Positions 8,017-14,278 of a DNA stretch of 64,000 nucleotides are shown piece after piece. The stretch covers positions 1 through 64,000 of the forward strand of contig JAHHQG010000023.1 in NCBI GenBank assembly GCA_018729555.1. The letters run 5' to 3'. Under the pieces are notes generated by a model. The model was not told where the DNA came from and searched no databases. It worked only from the letters and a program-made list of their open reading frames with translations. The position numbers and the translations under genes are program-made. Source of the stretch: Clostridiales bacterium. GTDB lineage: Bacteria; Bacillota; Sulfobacillia; RBS10-35. The stretch's first letter is position 1. Each line of letters starts with the position of its first letter.

Positions 8017-8916
8017 ATGGACCTTAGAGACGTCTTAGACGGCGCCATCGCCGATTTCCAGTGGTGGATCCAGGGGCGCCTCTCGCGCCTGAGGGGGATG
8101 CTCCACCGCCGGGACGGGGGAAGGAAACCCAAGACCTCCCCGGAGGAGCGGATCACCCCTTGGGGACCAGGGGGACCCCTGGTGCTGGCGGCCGACGGCC
8201 GCCTCACCGACACCCTCACTCTGCGCCTTCTGCACCTGGCCCGGGGCCGGGGAAGCCGCGTCGTGGTGGTGGGGGGGATGGAGGTGGCCTTTTCCCCTCC
8301 CGCCCGCCATCTGGCGCGGCAGCTGGCCCGCTTCGGGGTGGAGAAGATCAGCGCCCTCGCCCTCGTCACCCGGGCCGATGCGGAAGATCCCCGGCGCTGG
8401 GATCTCCTCCTGGAAGGGGATCTGGTGATCGTGGCGGGCCAGGACCCCGAGCAGGGGTCCTACCTGGGGGCCGACAGCCCCTTTGCCACGGCCCTCACGG
8501 CCGCCCATCGCCGGGGCATCCCCATGGCGCTTTTAGGGGGAGCCGCTACCCTGGCGGGGGGCTGGCTTCGGGGGGCGGAGGGGCAAGCCCTCTCAGGATG
8601 GCATCTCCTTCCCCAGTGGACCATCGCCAGCCCGGCTTCCCACGGCTACCGCTTCCTCACCTGGTTGGCGGACCTTCCCCAGGCTCCCCGGGCTCTCCGC
8701 TGGGGCCTTTGGCTAGAGAAAGGTACGGCCATCCTCATCGGGGACGGATACGTCGAAGCCTACGGCAAGCCGGGAGGCCTGGTGGTGCCTCTCACCCAGT
8801 TCAGGAGCGAAGGCCTGGCAGTTCTTCAGGGCCACTTGCTTCTGCCAGGGGTGCCCTGGCGCTTTCGGCCTCCGGTTCCCGAAGGACCAGCAGATGGCGC
8901 GGCACCAGAGCGCTAA
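8017..8916 (+). CDS. Cyanophycinase-like (peptidase S51) protein that appears to lack catalytic residues
   Basis: A 299-residue protein. After about 45 basic residues, the order of strands resembles peptidase S51/cyanophycinase: VVVVGGMEVAF, GDLVIVAGQDPEQ, ATALTAAHRRGIPMALLGGA, SGWHLLPQWTIASP and the C-terminal WLEKGTAILIGDGYVEAYGK. In active S51 enzymes the nucleophile sits in G(T)SAGA; the equivalent here is LLGGAA, with glycine (G174) for serine, and the usual histidine after the next strand appears to be proline in IASPAS. This points to a non-peptidase descendant. The assignment rests on pattern reading only. The last 116 bases overlap an antisense gene (8801-9172), and one of the two ends may be shorter in life. 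Confidence 0.5.
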   Translation: MDLRDVLDGAIADFQWWIQGRLSRLRGMLHRRDGGRKPKTSPEERITPWGPGGPLVLAADGRLTDTLTLRLLHLARGRGSRVVVVGGMEVAFSPPARHLARQLARFGVEKISALALVTRADAEDPRRWDLLLEGDLVIVAGQDPEQGSYLGADSPFATALTAAHRRGIPMALLGGAATLAGGWLRGAEGQALSGWHLLPQWTIASPASHGYRFLTWLADLPQAPRALRWGLWLEKGTAILIGDGYVEAYGKPGGLVVPLTQFRSEGLAVLQGHLLLPGVPWRFRPPVPEGPADGAAPER

Positions 8917-9172
8917 AGGTGGCATGGCCCGTGGCGGACCACTCCACCGTCAGGCGGGTCTGGGCTTGGGGCCGGGGATCGGCGTAGAACGAAAGAGCTT
9001 CATCCGGGGTGCGGAAGATGGCCCGCTGGCCCAGGCGGGCCCGGGCGAAAAACTCCCGCAGGCCCAGCTCTTCCTCGTGGCTGAGGGGACGAGCCAAGGA
9101 AAAGCGAAGCCCCTCGTCTTCGCCTTCCAGACGGAGATAGCCCTGGTGCCAGGTGCACAGAAAGGATGCCAT
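8801..9172 (-). CDS. Hypothetical protein, 123 residues
   Basis: A soluble, acidic-basic mixed protein beginning MASFLCTWHQGYLRLEGEDE. It has no motif I recognise and no membrane segment. The case for a real gene is an excellent AGGAGG ribosome site 8 bases before the ATG, a protein-like composition, and an AT-rich palindrome upstream. The last 116 bases run antisense to the end of the S51-like gene, so the two are convergent and overlapping. The region around ARARLGQRAIFRTPDEALSF looks like an ordinary amphipathic helix and turn. Confidence 0.55.
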   Translation of the reverse strand: MASFLCTWHQGYLRLEGEDEGLRFSLARPLSHEEELGLREFFARARLGQRAIFRTPDEALSFYADPRPQAQTRLTVEWSATGHATFSALVPRHLLVLREPEAESARAPLAEASGPEELPGLRS

Positions 9173-9225
9173 GGGGAAGACCTCCTGGGTCCATGGTACC
9201 GCATGGGTAAGGAAATCCAAGTTTA

Positions 9226-9241
9226 CATAATATACATTATG
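9226..9241. promoter_or_regulatory. AT-rich perfect palindrome, candidate promoter/operator
   Basis: CATAAT and ATTATG flank ATAC and are exact reverse complements in a notably AT-rich patch of a GC-rich window. It lies 54 bases upstream of the 8801-9172 gene (- strand) and just past the end of the LysM gene. Both strands contain TATTAT/TATAAT-like hexamers. Confidence 0.4.
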
Positions 9242-9252
9242 GGAAGTTAAGC

Positions 9253-9507
9253 TTAGGGGATCTCCAGCACCTGGCCGGGATAGATCAGGGGGCTCTTGAG
9301 GCCGTTCATTTCCATGACCCGGTGGATCCAGCGCCGAAGATCTTCCCGCGGCGAAGCGTAGCGGGTGGCCAGATGCCAGAGGGTATCGCCCGGCTGGACC
9401 ACCACGGTCGTTGGTTCTCCCGGTAGGCCTTCCGCCCCTGCAGGATGCCAGTAAGCAAGGGCCCAGAGAAAGACCGCCGCCACGAGAAAGGCCAGGATCC
9501 TCTTCAT
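9253..9507 (-). CDS. LysM-domain exported protein, YneA-like SOS-induced division inhibitor candidate
   Basis: An 84-residue protein with an N-terminal signal or anchor (MKRILAFLVAAVFLWALAYW) and one LysM domain (VVVQPGDTLWHLATRYA ... MNGLKSPLIYPGQVLEIP). This is the layout of B. subtilis YneA, the LexA-controlled protein that delays cell division after DNA damage: one membrane segment plus a peptidoglycan-binding LysM. Two LexA-like boxes lie directly upstream at 9524-9537 and 9559-9572, which supports the same role. In B. subtilis yneA is divergent from lexA; here lexA is 2.2 kb away with a decayed gene, osmC and a HAD gene between. Confidence 0.75.
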   Translation of the reverse strand: MKRILAFLVAAVFLWALAYWHPAGAEGLPGEPTTVVVQPGDTLWHLATRYASPREDLRRWIHRVMEMNGLKSPLIYPGQVLEIP

Positions 9508-9523
9508 GAGGCCACCCCTTATG

Positions 9524-9537
9524 CAAACGCATGTTCG
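9524..9537 (-). promoter_or_regulatory. LexA (SOS) box 1 of the LysM gene
   Basis: On the - strand the site reads CGAACATGCGTTTG, matching the Bacillus-type LexA pattern CGAAC-N4-GTTYG. It ends 17 bases before the LysM gene start codon. Confidence 0.8.
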
Positions 9538-9558
9538 ACGGTTCGTCTTTAGCCTAAG

Positions 9559-9572
9559 GGAACATGTGTTTG
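9559..9572. promoter_or_regulatory. LexA (SOS) box 2 of the LysM gene
   Basis: The + strand reads GGAACATGTGTTTG, one base off the CGAAC-N4-GTTTG form seen at the other boxes. Centre-to-centre distance from box 1 is 35 bases, so two LexA dimers could bind together. Confidence 0.65.
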
Positions 9573-9628
9573 CGTGTCAACCCTGTGGAGCCGGGTGACC
9601 TGAGAAAAGGTGGCGCTTGGAGGAGGTC

Positions 9629-10377
9629 TCAGTGAACCATCCGCCAGCCCACGAAGAGAACTACGAAACCCAGGACAAGGAGCACTCCTTCGGCGAGGGC
9701 CGGGGAACGCCTCATGAGGTGAAGGGCCAGCATGTTCAGACCGCACCGATTCGCTCGGGGAGGGCGTAGCCACGGGGGGTCTGGGAGAGGCCCAGGTCCG
9801 CGAGGGCCTGCCGGACTTTCTCGCCTGGGCGTCGTATTGCCGCGGGACACGGGCTGTCCATAGCCATGGGGGGTCTGGGAGAGGCCCAGGTCCGCGAGGG
9901 CCTGCCGGACTTTCTCGCCTGGGCGTCGTATTGCCGCGGGACACGGGCTGTCCATAGCCATGGAGAGGGCGGTATACCCGATTTCGATACCCGCCCACCC
10001 CTGCCCTACGTTAGAGCCGGAACGAGGGCCGGCGCCCAGAGGCGAACGATCGCCAGACGCACCAACTCCTCGGCGGGGCCCGATACCCCCACCACCAGCC
10101 ATGGGGCTCGATGCTTTCCGCTACCTTCAAAACGCCGGGCGATGAGGACCACCGGCCCCCGCAAGCCCAAGGCCACCAGCCATCCGAGGGCCCCCAGCGC
10201 CCAAAGGCCCGCCTGAAAGGGAACGCCGGCCGCGTTTAACCCCAGGGCGATGGGGACGGGCAATCCCAAGAGCACGAGGACCCATATCCATGGAAGGCCC
10301 CTCCCCTGCCTATCGTGATCCACCGCCGTCAACCTTGAGCCCCCTCCGCCCCACCGATGAACTTCCTCCCCCATCAT
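9629..10377 (-). pseudogene. Decayed integral membrane protein gene, possibly YhfC-like
   Basis: Frame one starts at an ATG pair near 10377 and encodes two membrane spans (WIWVLVLLGLPVPIALGL, LWALGALGWLVALGL) and GVSGPAEELVRLAIV, then stops at 10006. A second frame continues at once with NVGQGWAGIEIGYTALSMA, the glycine-rich segment expected next. A 94-bp tandem duplication then breaks the frame, and after LSQTPRGYALPERIGAV another shift is needed to reach LNMLALHLMRRSPALAEG and a last hydrophobic span ending at 9629. The EE-R and GxGxxGIE pattern recalls YhfC/PrsW-type membrane proteases. At least two frameshifts plus the duplication mean no intact product. Confidence 0.6.
9767..9954. repeat. 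94-bp tandem duplication (two copies)
   Basis: Copies at 9767-9860 and 9861-9954 differ at a single base (position 6 of the unit, C versus T). A third start of the unit, TAGCCATGG, follows at 9955, so 9-base homologies sit at every junction, as expected for slippage or unequal exchange. The unit is 94 bases, not a multiple of three, and lies inside the decayed membrane-protein gene. Confidence 0.95.
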
Positions 10378-10443
10378 AAAAACCGTGCACGGGCTCGCGG
10401 AAGGAAAGAAGGAAACGCTTGTCCGCGGGCTAACTTCTCTTTC

Positions 10444-10452
10444 TGGTACACT
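10444..10452 (+). promoter_or_regulatory. Extended -10 promoter for the OsmC gene
   Basis: TGGTACACT fits an extended -10 element (TGN plus TACACT) 18 bases before the start codon. No good -35 hexamer is visible. The lexA gene (TGGTACAAT) and the RNA element near 20372 (TGGTATAAT) have the same form. Confidence 0.45.
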
Positions 10453-10470
10453 TGCCTCGAGGTGAGGTTC

Positions 10471-10932
10471 ATGAAGGTGGATGCCAAGTGGGTCGAAGGG
10501 ATGGCCTTCGACATCGAGACGGGTACGGGCCACACCCTCCGCATCGATGCCCGGCCCGAAGTGGGCGGCCAGGATACCGGTCCCCGGGCCAAGGAGCTCC
10601 TTCTGGCATCTCTGGCGGGGTGCACCGCCATGGATGTCATCTCCATCCTGAAGAAGATGCGCCAGCCCGTGGAGTCCTTCCGCATTCACACCGAGGCCTA
10701 TGACACGGAAGAACACCCGAAGGTCTTTCCTTATGTGGACCTGGTCTACGAGGTCAACGGGGAAGGGCTGGATCCGGAGCGGGTGGTGAGGGCCGTGGAG
10801 CTCTCCCAGGTCCGCTACTGCGGCGTCAGCGCCATGCTCCGCCCGGCGGTGGACATCCGCGTGAAGATCCTGGTGAACGGCCAGGAACAGCCGGTCCCCG
10901 AGAGCATCCTCGCCCTCAAGAGCGGGGCGTAA
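10471..10932 (+). CDS. OsmC/Ohr-family peroxiredoxin-like protein
   Basis: A 153-residue OsmC-fold protein with both redox cysteines in their usual places: C51 in ASLAGCTAMDV and C117 in QVRYCGVSAML. The family reduces organic hydroperoxides using thiols. The sequence is nearer to the YhfA-like OsmC branch than to Ohr proper, judging by the ARPEVGGQDTGPRAKELLLA segment. The ATG at 10471 follows GAGGTGAGG. Its last 17 bases overlap the convergent HAD gene. Confidence 0.9.
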   Translation: MKVDAKWVEGMAFDIETGTGHTLRIDARPEVGGQDTGPRAKELLLASLAGCTAMDVISILKKMRQPVESFRIHTEAYDTEEHPKVFPYVDLVYEVNGEGLDPERVVRAVELSQVRYCGVSAMLRPAVDIRVKILVNGQEQPVPESILALKSGA

Positions 10933-11668
10933 GCTTCAGCTCGTGGCGAATCCAAGCCACGGCTTCCTTCCAGGATCCCATGGGGAGATGGAGGGAAGCC
11001 TCCTCTTCTTCGGGGAGGAGCGGACCCCTCCCGGCGATGGGATGATCCTCCCCCACCACGATGAAGGTCTTGATCCCTGCTGCTGCGGCAAGGCCGTCCC
11101 GGGCGGGGTCGTTTCCGATGTAAAGGGTTTCTTCAGGGAAAAAGCCCGCCTGGAGGCAAGCGTCCCGGTAGTAGCGAGGGTGGGGCTTTAAGGCGTAGCT
11201 GTTGTCGGCGCCGGTGATGAGGCGAAAGGCCGAAGGGTCCAGCCCTCCCCACTTCAGGCGCAAGGCCAGCTGTTCCCTCGGAAAGACCGGATCGCTGGCC
11301 ACCGCCATGGGAATCCCCTCCTCGTGGAATCGGGCCACCGCCTCCGCCACCCCCGGAATCGGTTCCACAAACGGGGCCAGATCCTCGTAAACCTCGCGAT
11401 AGAACTGGAGGAAGAAGGTCTCCACCTCCTCGAGGGGAACCCCCTCCCGCCGCGCCAAGGCCTGAAGGATGGCGTCTCCTACGGGGACCATCGACCCCTC
11501 CTTCCGCCGGCGCACCTCTTCGGTGGCCTCCAGAAGGGACGCTATGAAGGAGGCGGTGGGTGTAGCCTGCCATCGGGCAGCCAGGCGGCGGACGTACGTC
11601 TGATAGAAGGCTTCGGTGGTCTTCACCAGGGTTCCGTCAAGATCGAACAGGAGAAGTTTTTTGGCCAT
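10916..11668 (-). CDS. HAD-family hydrolase (phosphoglycolate phosphatase-like)
   Basis: A 250-residue HAD phosphatase. Motif I is LLFDLDGTLVKT, motif II lies around MAVASDPVF, the motif III lysine is in ALKPHPRYY, and motif IV is IGNDPARDGLAA. An inserted helical cap between motifs I and II places it in the C1-cap group with phosphoglycolate phosphatases and nucleotidases. The substrate is not determinable. It is divergent from lexA, separated by 80 bases containing the LexA box, so LexA could affect both. Confidence 0.85.
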   Translation of the reverse strand: MAKKLLLFDLDGTLVKTTEAFYQTYVRRLAARWQATPTASFIASLLEATEEVRRRKEGSMVPVGDAILQALARREGVPLEEVETFFLQFYREVYEDLAPFVEPIPGVAEAVARFHEEGIPMAVASDPVFPREQLALRLKWGGLDPSAFRLITGADNSYALKPHPRYYRDACLQAGFFPEETLYIGNDPARDGLAAAAGIKTFIVVGEDHPIAGRGPLLPEEEEASLHLPMGSWKEAVAWIRHELKLTPRS

Positions 11669-11704
11669 GCCCCCTACTTCGGCCTTCAGGCAGCCCTTTC
11701 CTTT

Positions 11705-11718
11705 CGAACGGGTGTTTG
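11705..11718 (+). promoter_or_regulatory. LexA (SOS) box and promoter of lexA
   Basis: CGAACGGGTGTTTG matches CGAAC-N4-GTTTG and overlaps the TGG of an extended -10 element, TGGTACAAT (11717-11725). LexA bound here would block polymerase, giving the usual autorepression. Confidence 0.85.
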
Positions 11719-11748
11719 GTACAATGGCGCGGAAAGGAGCGCATTAGG

Positions 11749-12342
11749 TTGCTGAATTCCCGGGAAGAGGCGATTTTGCAGTTCATCCGCGACTACGTCC
11801 GCCGGCACGGCTACCCCCCGTCCATCCGGGAGATCGGCAAGGCCGTAGGCTTGGCGTCCCCCGCCACGGTCCACGTCTACCTCCAAAGCCTGGAGGAAAA
11901 AGGATTTCTCGTCCGGGATCCCGGGAAACCCCGGGCCATCCTCCTAAGGGAGGAGGAGACCCCCGACACCGTCTTCGTTCCCCTGGTGGGCCGGGTGGCT
12001 GCCGGTACCCCCATCCTGGCGGCGGAGAACATCGAGGATTACTTTCCCTTGCCCCGGGCGTGGGTGAAGGGGAACCGCCCCGTGTTCTTCGTCGAGGTGA
12101 AGGGCGACAGCATGGTGGGGGCCGGCATCCTGGACGGCGACTGGGTGTTGGTCCAGCAGCAGGCGACGGCCCAGGACGGGGACATCGTGGTGGCGCTCCT
12201 CGGCGAAGAAGCCACCGTCAAGCGGTTTTACCGGGAAAAGGACGCCATCCGCTTGCAGCCGGAAAACCCCCGCCTGGAACCCATCCGCAGCCGCGACGTG
12301 CAGATCCTGGGGAAGGTGATCGGCCTTTACCGCTCCCTCTAA
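11749..12342 (+). CDS. lexA: LexA repressor of the SOS response
   Basis: A 197-residue LexA. The N-terminal winged helix (SREEAILQFIRDYVRRHGYP, SIREIGKAVGLASPATVHVY) binds SOS boxes. The cleavage bond is A85-G86 in GRVAAGTP, and the serine-lysine dyad is S121 (GDSMVGAG) and K158 (ATVKRFY). RecA filaments trigger self-cleavage, which would release this gene, recA and the LysM gene, all of which carry matching boxes. I chose the TTG at 11749 because GGAAAGGAGCG precedes it and the protein then begins like other LexAs. Its stop overlaps the convergent spoVK stop by four bases. Confidence 0.96.
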   Translation: MLNSREEAILQFIRDYVRRHGYPPSIREIGKAVGLASPATVHVYLQSLEEKGFLVRDPGKPRAILLREEETPDTVFVPLVGRVAAGTPILAAENIEDYFPLPRAWVKGNRPVFFVEVKGDSMVGAGILDGDWVLVQQQATAQDGDIVVALLGEEATVKRFYREKDAIRLQPENPRLEPIRSRDVQILGKVIGLYRSL

Positions 12343-13280
12343 GCCTCCAGAGCCTGGCGAAAATCCTCGGCCGTCAAGGTCATGAGGGCCTCCATATGGT
12401 AGCGGCCTTCCCTGACCACCCTCACGGCTTGTCGCCGGATCGCCCGTTCCACCAGGTTCCGGACCCAGCGGGCGTTGCCGTGGCGGATCTGGGAGGCGAG
12501 GTCGGGGCGGCGCAAAAGGGACGCCAGGTATTCCCTCGCCCCCACGGCGAACCGGTACTGCCGCTCCTCCACCATGGCCTGGGCGATATCCAGGAGCTCC
12601 TCGGGGCGATAATCGGGAAACCGGATCTGGATGGGGAAGCGGGAGCGCAGGCCCGGGTTGGTGCGGAGGAAAAATTCCATCTCAACAGGATAGCCCGCCA
12701 GGATCACCACCAGGTGGTCCCGGTGGTTTTCCATGGCCCGCACCAGAGTGTCGATGGCTTCCTTGCCGAAGTCCTTCTCCCCTCCCCTGGCCAAGGAATA
12801 GGCCTCATCGATGAAGAGGATGCCGTCCAAGGCCCGGCGGATCTGCTCCCTTGTCTTTTGAGCCGTATGGCCGATATATTCCCCCACCAGGTCGGCCCGT
12901 TCCACCTCCACCAGATGGCCTTTGCTGAGGATCTCCATCTCCTTGAGGAGCTTTCCCAGGATGCGGGCCACGGTGGTCTTCCCCGTGCCCGGGTTGCCGT
13001 AGAAGATCATGTGGAGGGCCAGGGGCTCCACCGCCAGATCCAGGGCCTGTCGCCTCTGCCGCACCTCCATGAAGGCGTAGAGCTCCCGCACCAGCTCCTT
13101 CACCTCCTGGAGACCCACCAAGCCATCCAGCTCCCGCCAGATGGCCTGGAGCCCCTGGGAGCGGGAAGCGGCGGACGCCGGCAGAAGGGTCTCCAGCTCG
13201 GGAGGGACCAGGCGGCTCTCGTCGTACCACCGAAACACCGGCTCCGACCAGCGGCCGTTGACCTGCATCTGCGCCGACAT
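12339..13280 (-). CDS. spoVK: SpoVK-like AAA ATPase (CbxX/CfqX family)
   Basis: A 313-residue AAA protein. Walker A is GNPGTGKTTVARIL, Walker B is GILFIDEAYSLA, and the second-region arginines lie in RSRFPIQIRFPDY. DLVGEYIGHTAQKT is diagnostic of the CbxX/CfqX group that includes sporulation protein SpoVK. A 60-residue N-terminal arm precedes the ATPase domain. SpoVK is a mother-cell protein needed for spore maturation in Bacillus; its client is unknown. The ATG at 13280 follows GGAGG. The gene sits just downstream of miaA, as in Bacillus, without hfq. Confidence 0.88.
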   Translation of the reverse strand: MSAQMQVNGRWSEPVFRWYDESRLVPPELETLLPASAASRSQGLQAIWRELDGLVGLQEVKELVRELYAFMEVRQRRQALDLAVEPLALHMIFYGNPGTGKTTVARILGKLLKEMEILSKGHLVEVERADLVGEYIGHTAQKTREQIRRALDGILFIDEAYSLARGGEKDFGKEAIDTLVRAMENHRDHLVVILAGYPVEMEFFLRTNPGLRSRFPIQIRFPDYRPEELLDIAQAMVEERQYRFAVGAREYLASLLRRPDLASQIRHGNARWVRNLVERAIRRQAVRVVREGRYHMEALMTLTAEDFRQALEA

Positions 13281-13339
13281 GGGGTCCTCCTTCCAGACTC
13301 CCCGGCAATATACGGAAGGAAGGCTGTCCCTGTGCCGCT

Positions 13340-14278
13340 TCAGGGCGCGCTGAAGAAATCGGCAAAGATGGCGACGGTCCGGTCCACCGCTTCCGCGAAG
13401 TCCAAGGCCCCCAGGTCCAGCCAAAGGACGTCCTCTTCCCGGCGGAGCCAGGTGTACTGGCGGCGGGCCAGCTGCCACGTGCGCCGAAAGATGGCCTCGG
13501 GGAGCTCTTCCCGGGTGAGCTCCCCTTCCAGGTACCGGATGATCTCCCGGTAGCCCAGGGTCTGAAAGGCGGGAAGGTCCTTCGGGTAGCGGCGGAGGAG
13601 CTCTTCCACCTCCTGGATGAACCCTTCCGCCAGCTCCCGGTCGATCCGCTCCCGGATCAGGCGGCGGAGCTGGTCGCGGGGGCGGGTGAGGGCCACCACT
13701 CGCCGCTCCAAGGTGGGCTGGGGGGGCCGGCGGAGGTGCCGGGAAGGGGGTTCTCCCGTCGCCCGGTATATCTCGAGGGCCCGGATGACCCTTCTCACGT
13801 TATGGGGATGGATGAAGGCTTTCACCTCGGGATCGATGGACAAAAGCTCCCGGTAAAGAGCCTCTTTCCCTTCTTCTGACGCCCGCCTTTCCATAGCCTG
13901 GCGAAAGGCCGGATCGGGCGGCACCGGAGGAAAGCGGTAACCCAGGGTGGCCGCCCGGATGTAGAGGATGCTCCCTCCCACCAAAAGGGGTTTCTTCCCC
14001 CGCAAAAGGATGTCCGCCACCGCCTCTTGGACGAGCTCCGCGTAGCGGGCCACGTGGATTCCTTCCGACGGATCGGCCACGTCCAGGAGGTGGTGAGGCA
14101 CCCGGGCCCGCTCCTGGGGCTTGGGTTTGTCGGTGCCGATATCCATGCCCCGGTAAAGGGCCGTGGCATCGCCGTTGATGATTTCCCCTTCCAGGCGCTC
14201 CGCCACCTCCAGGGAAAGGCGGGTCTTCCCCACCCCCGTCGGCCCCGTGATGACCCCGACTTTCTTTTTGGTGGTCAT
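13340..14278 (-). CDS. miaA: tRNA dimethylallyltransferase
   Basis: A 312-residue MiaA. It has the P-loop GPTGVGKTRLSLEVAE, the substrate motif GDATALYRGMDIGTDKP, the DVADPSEGIHVARY region, GGSILYIRA and the late FQTLGYREII and RQYTWLRRE motifs. It adds dimethylallyl to A37 of tRNAs reading U-starting codons; MiaB, encoded in the same operon, then adds the methylthio group. The ATG overlaps the mutL stop by four bases (ATGA). Confidence 0.96.
   Translation of the reverse strand: MTTKKKVGVITGPTGVGKTRLSLEVAERLEGEIINGDATALYRGMDIGTDKPKPQERARVPHHLLDVADPSEGIHVARYAELVQEAVADILLRGKKPLLVGGSILYIRAATLGYRFPPVPPDPAFRQAMERRASEEGKEALYRELLSIDPEVKAFIHPHNVRRVIRALEIYRATGEPPSRHLRRPPQPTLERRVVALTRPRDQLRRLIRERIDRELAEGFIQEVEELLRRYPKDLPAFQTLGYREIIRYLEGELTREELPEAIFRRTWQLARRQYTWLRREEDVLWLDLGALDFAEAVDRTVAIFADFFSAP

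Noticed and set aside
9767-9954. Possible CRISPR array
   Set aside because: The two units are adjacent 94-bp copies with no unique spacers, so this is a simple tandem duplication.
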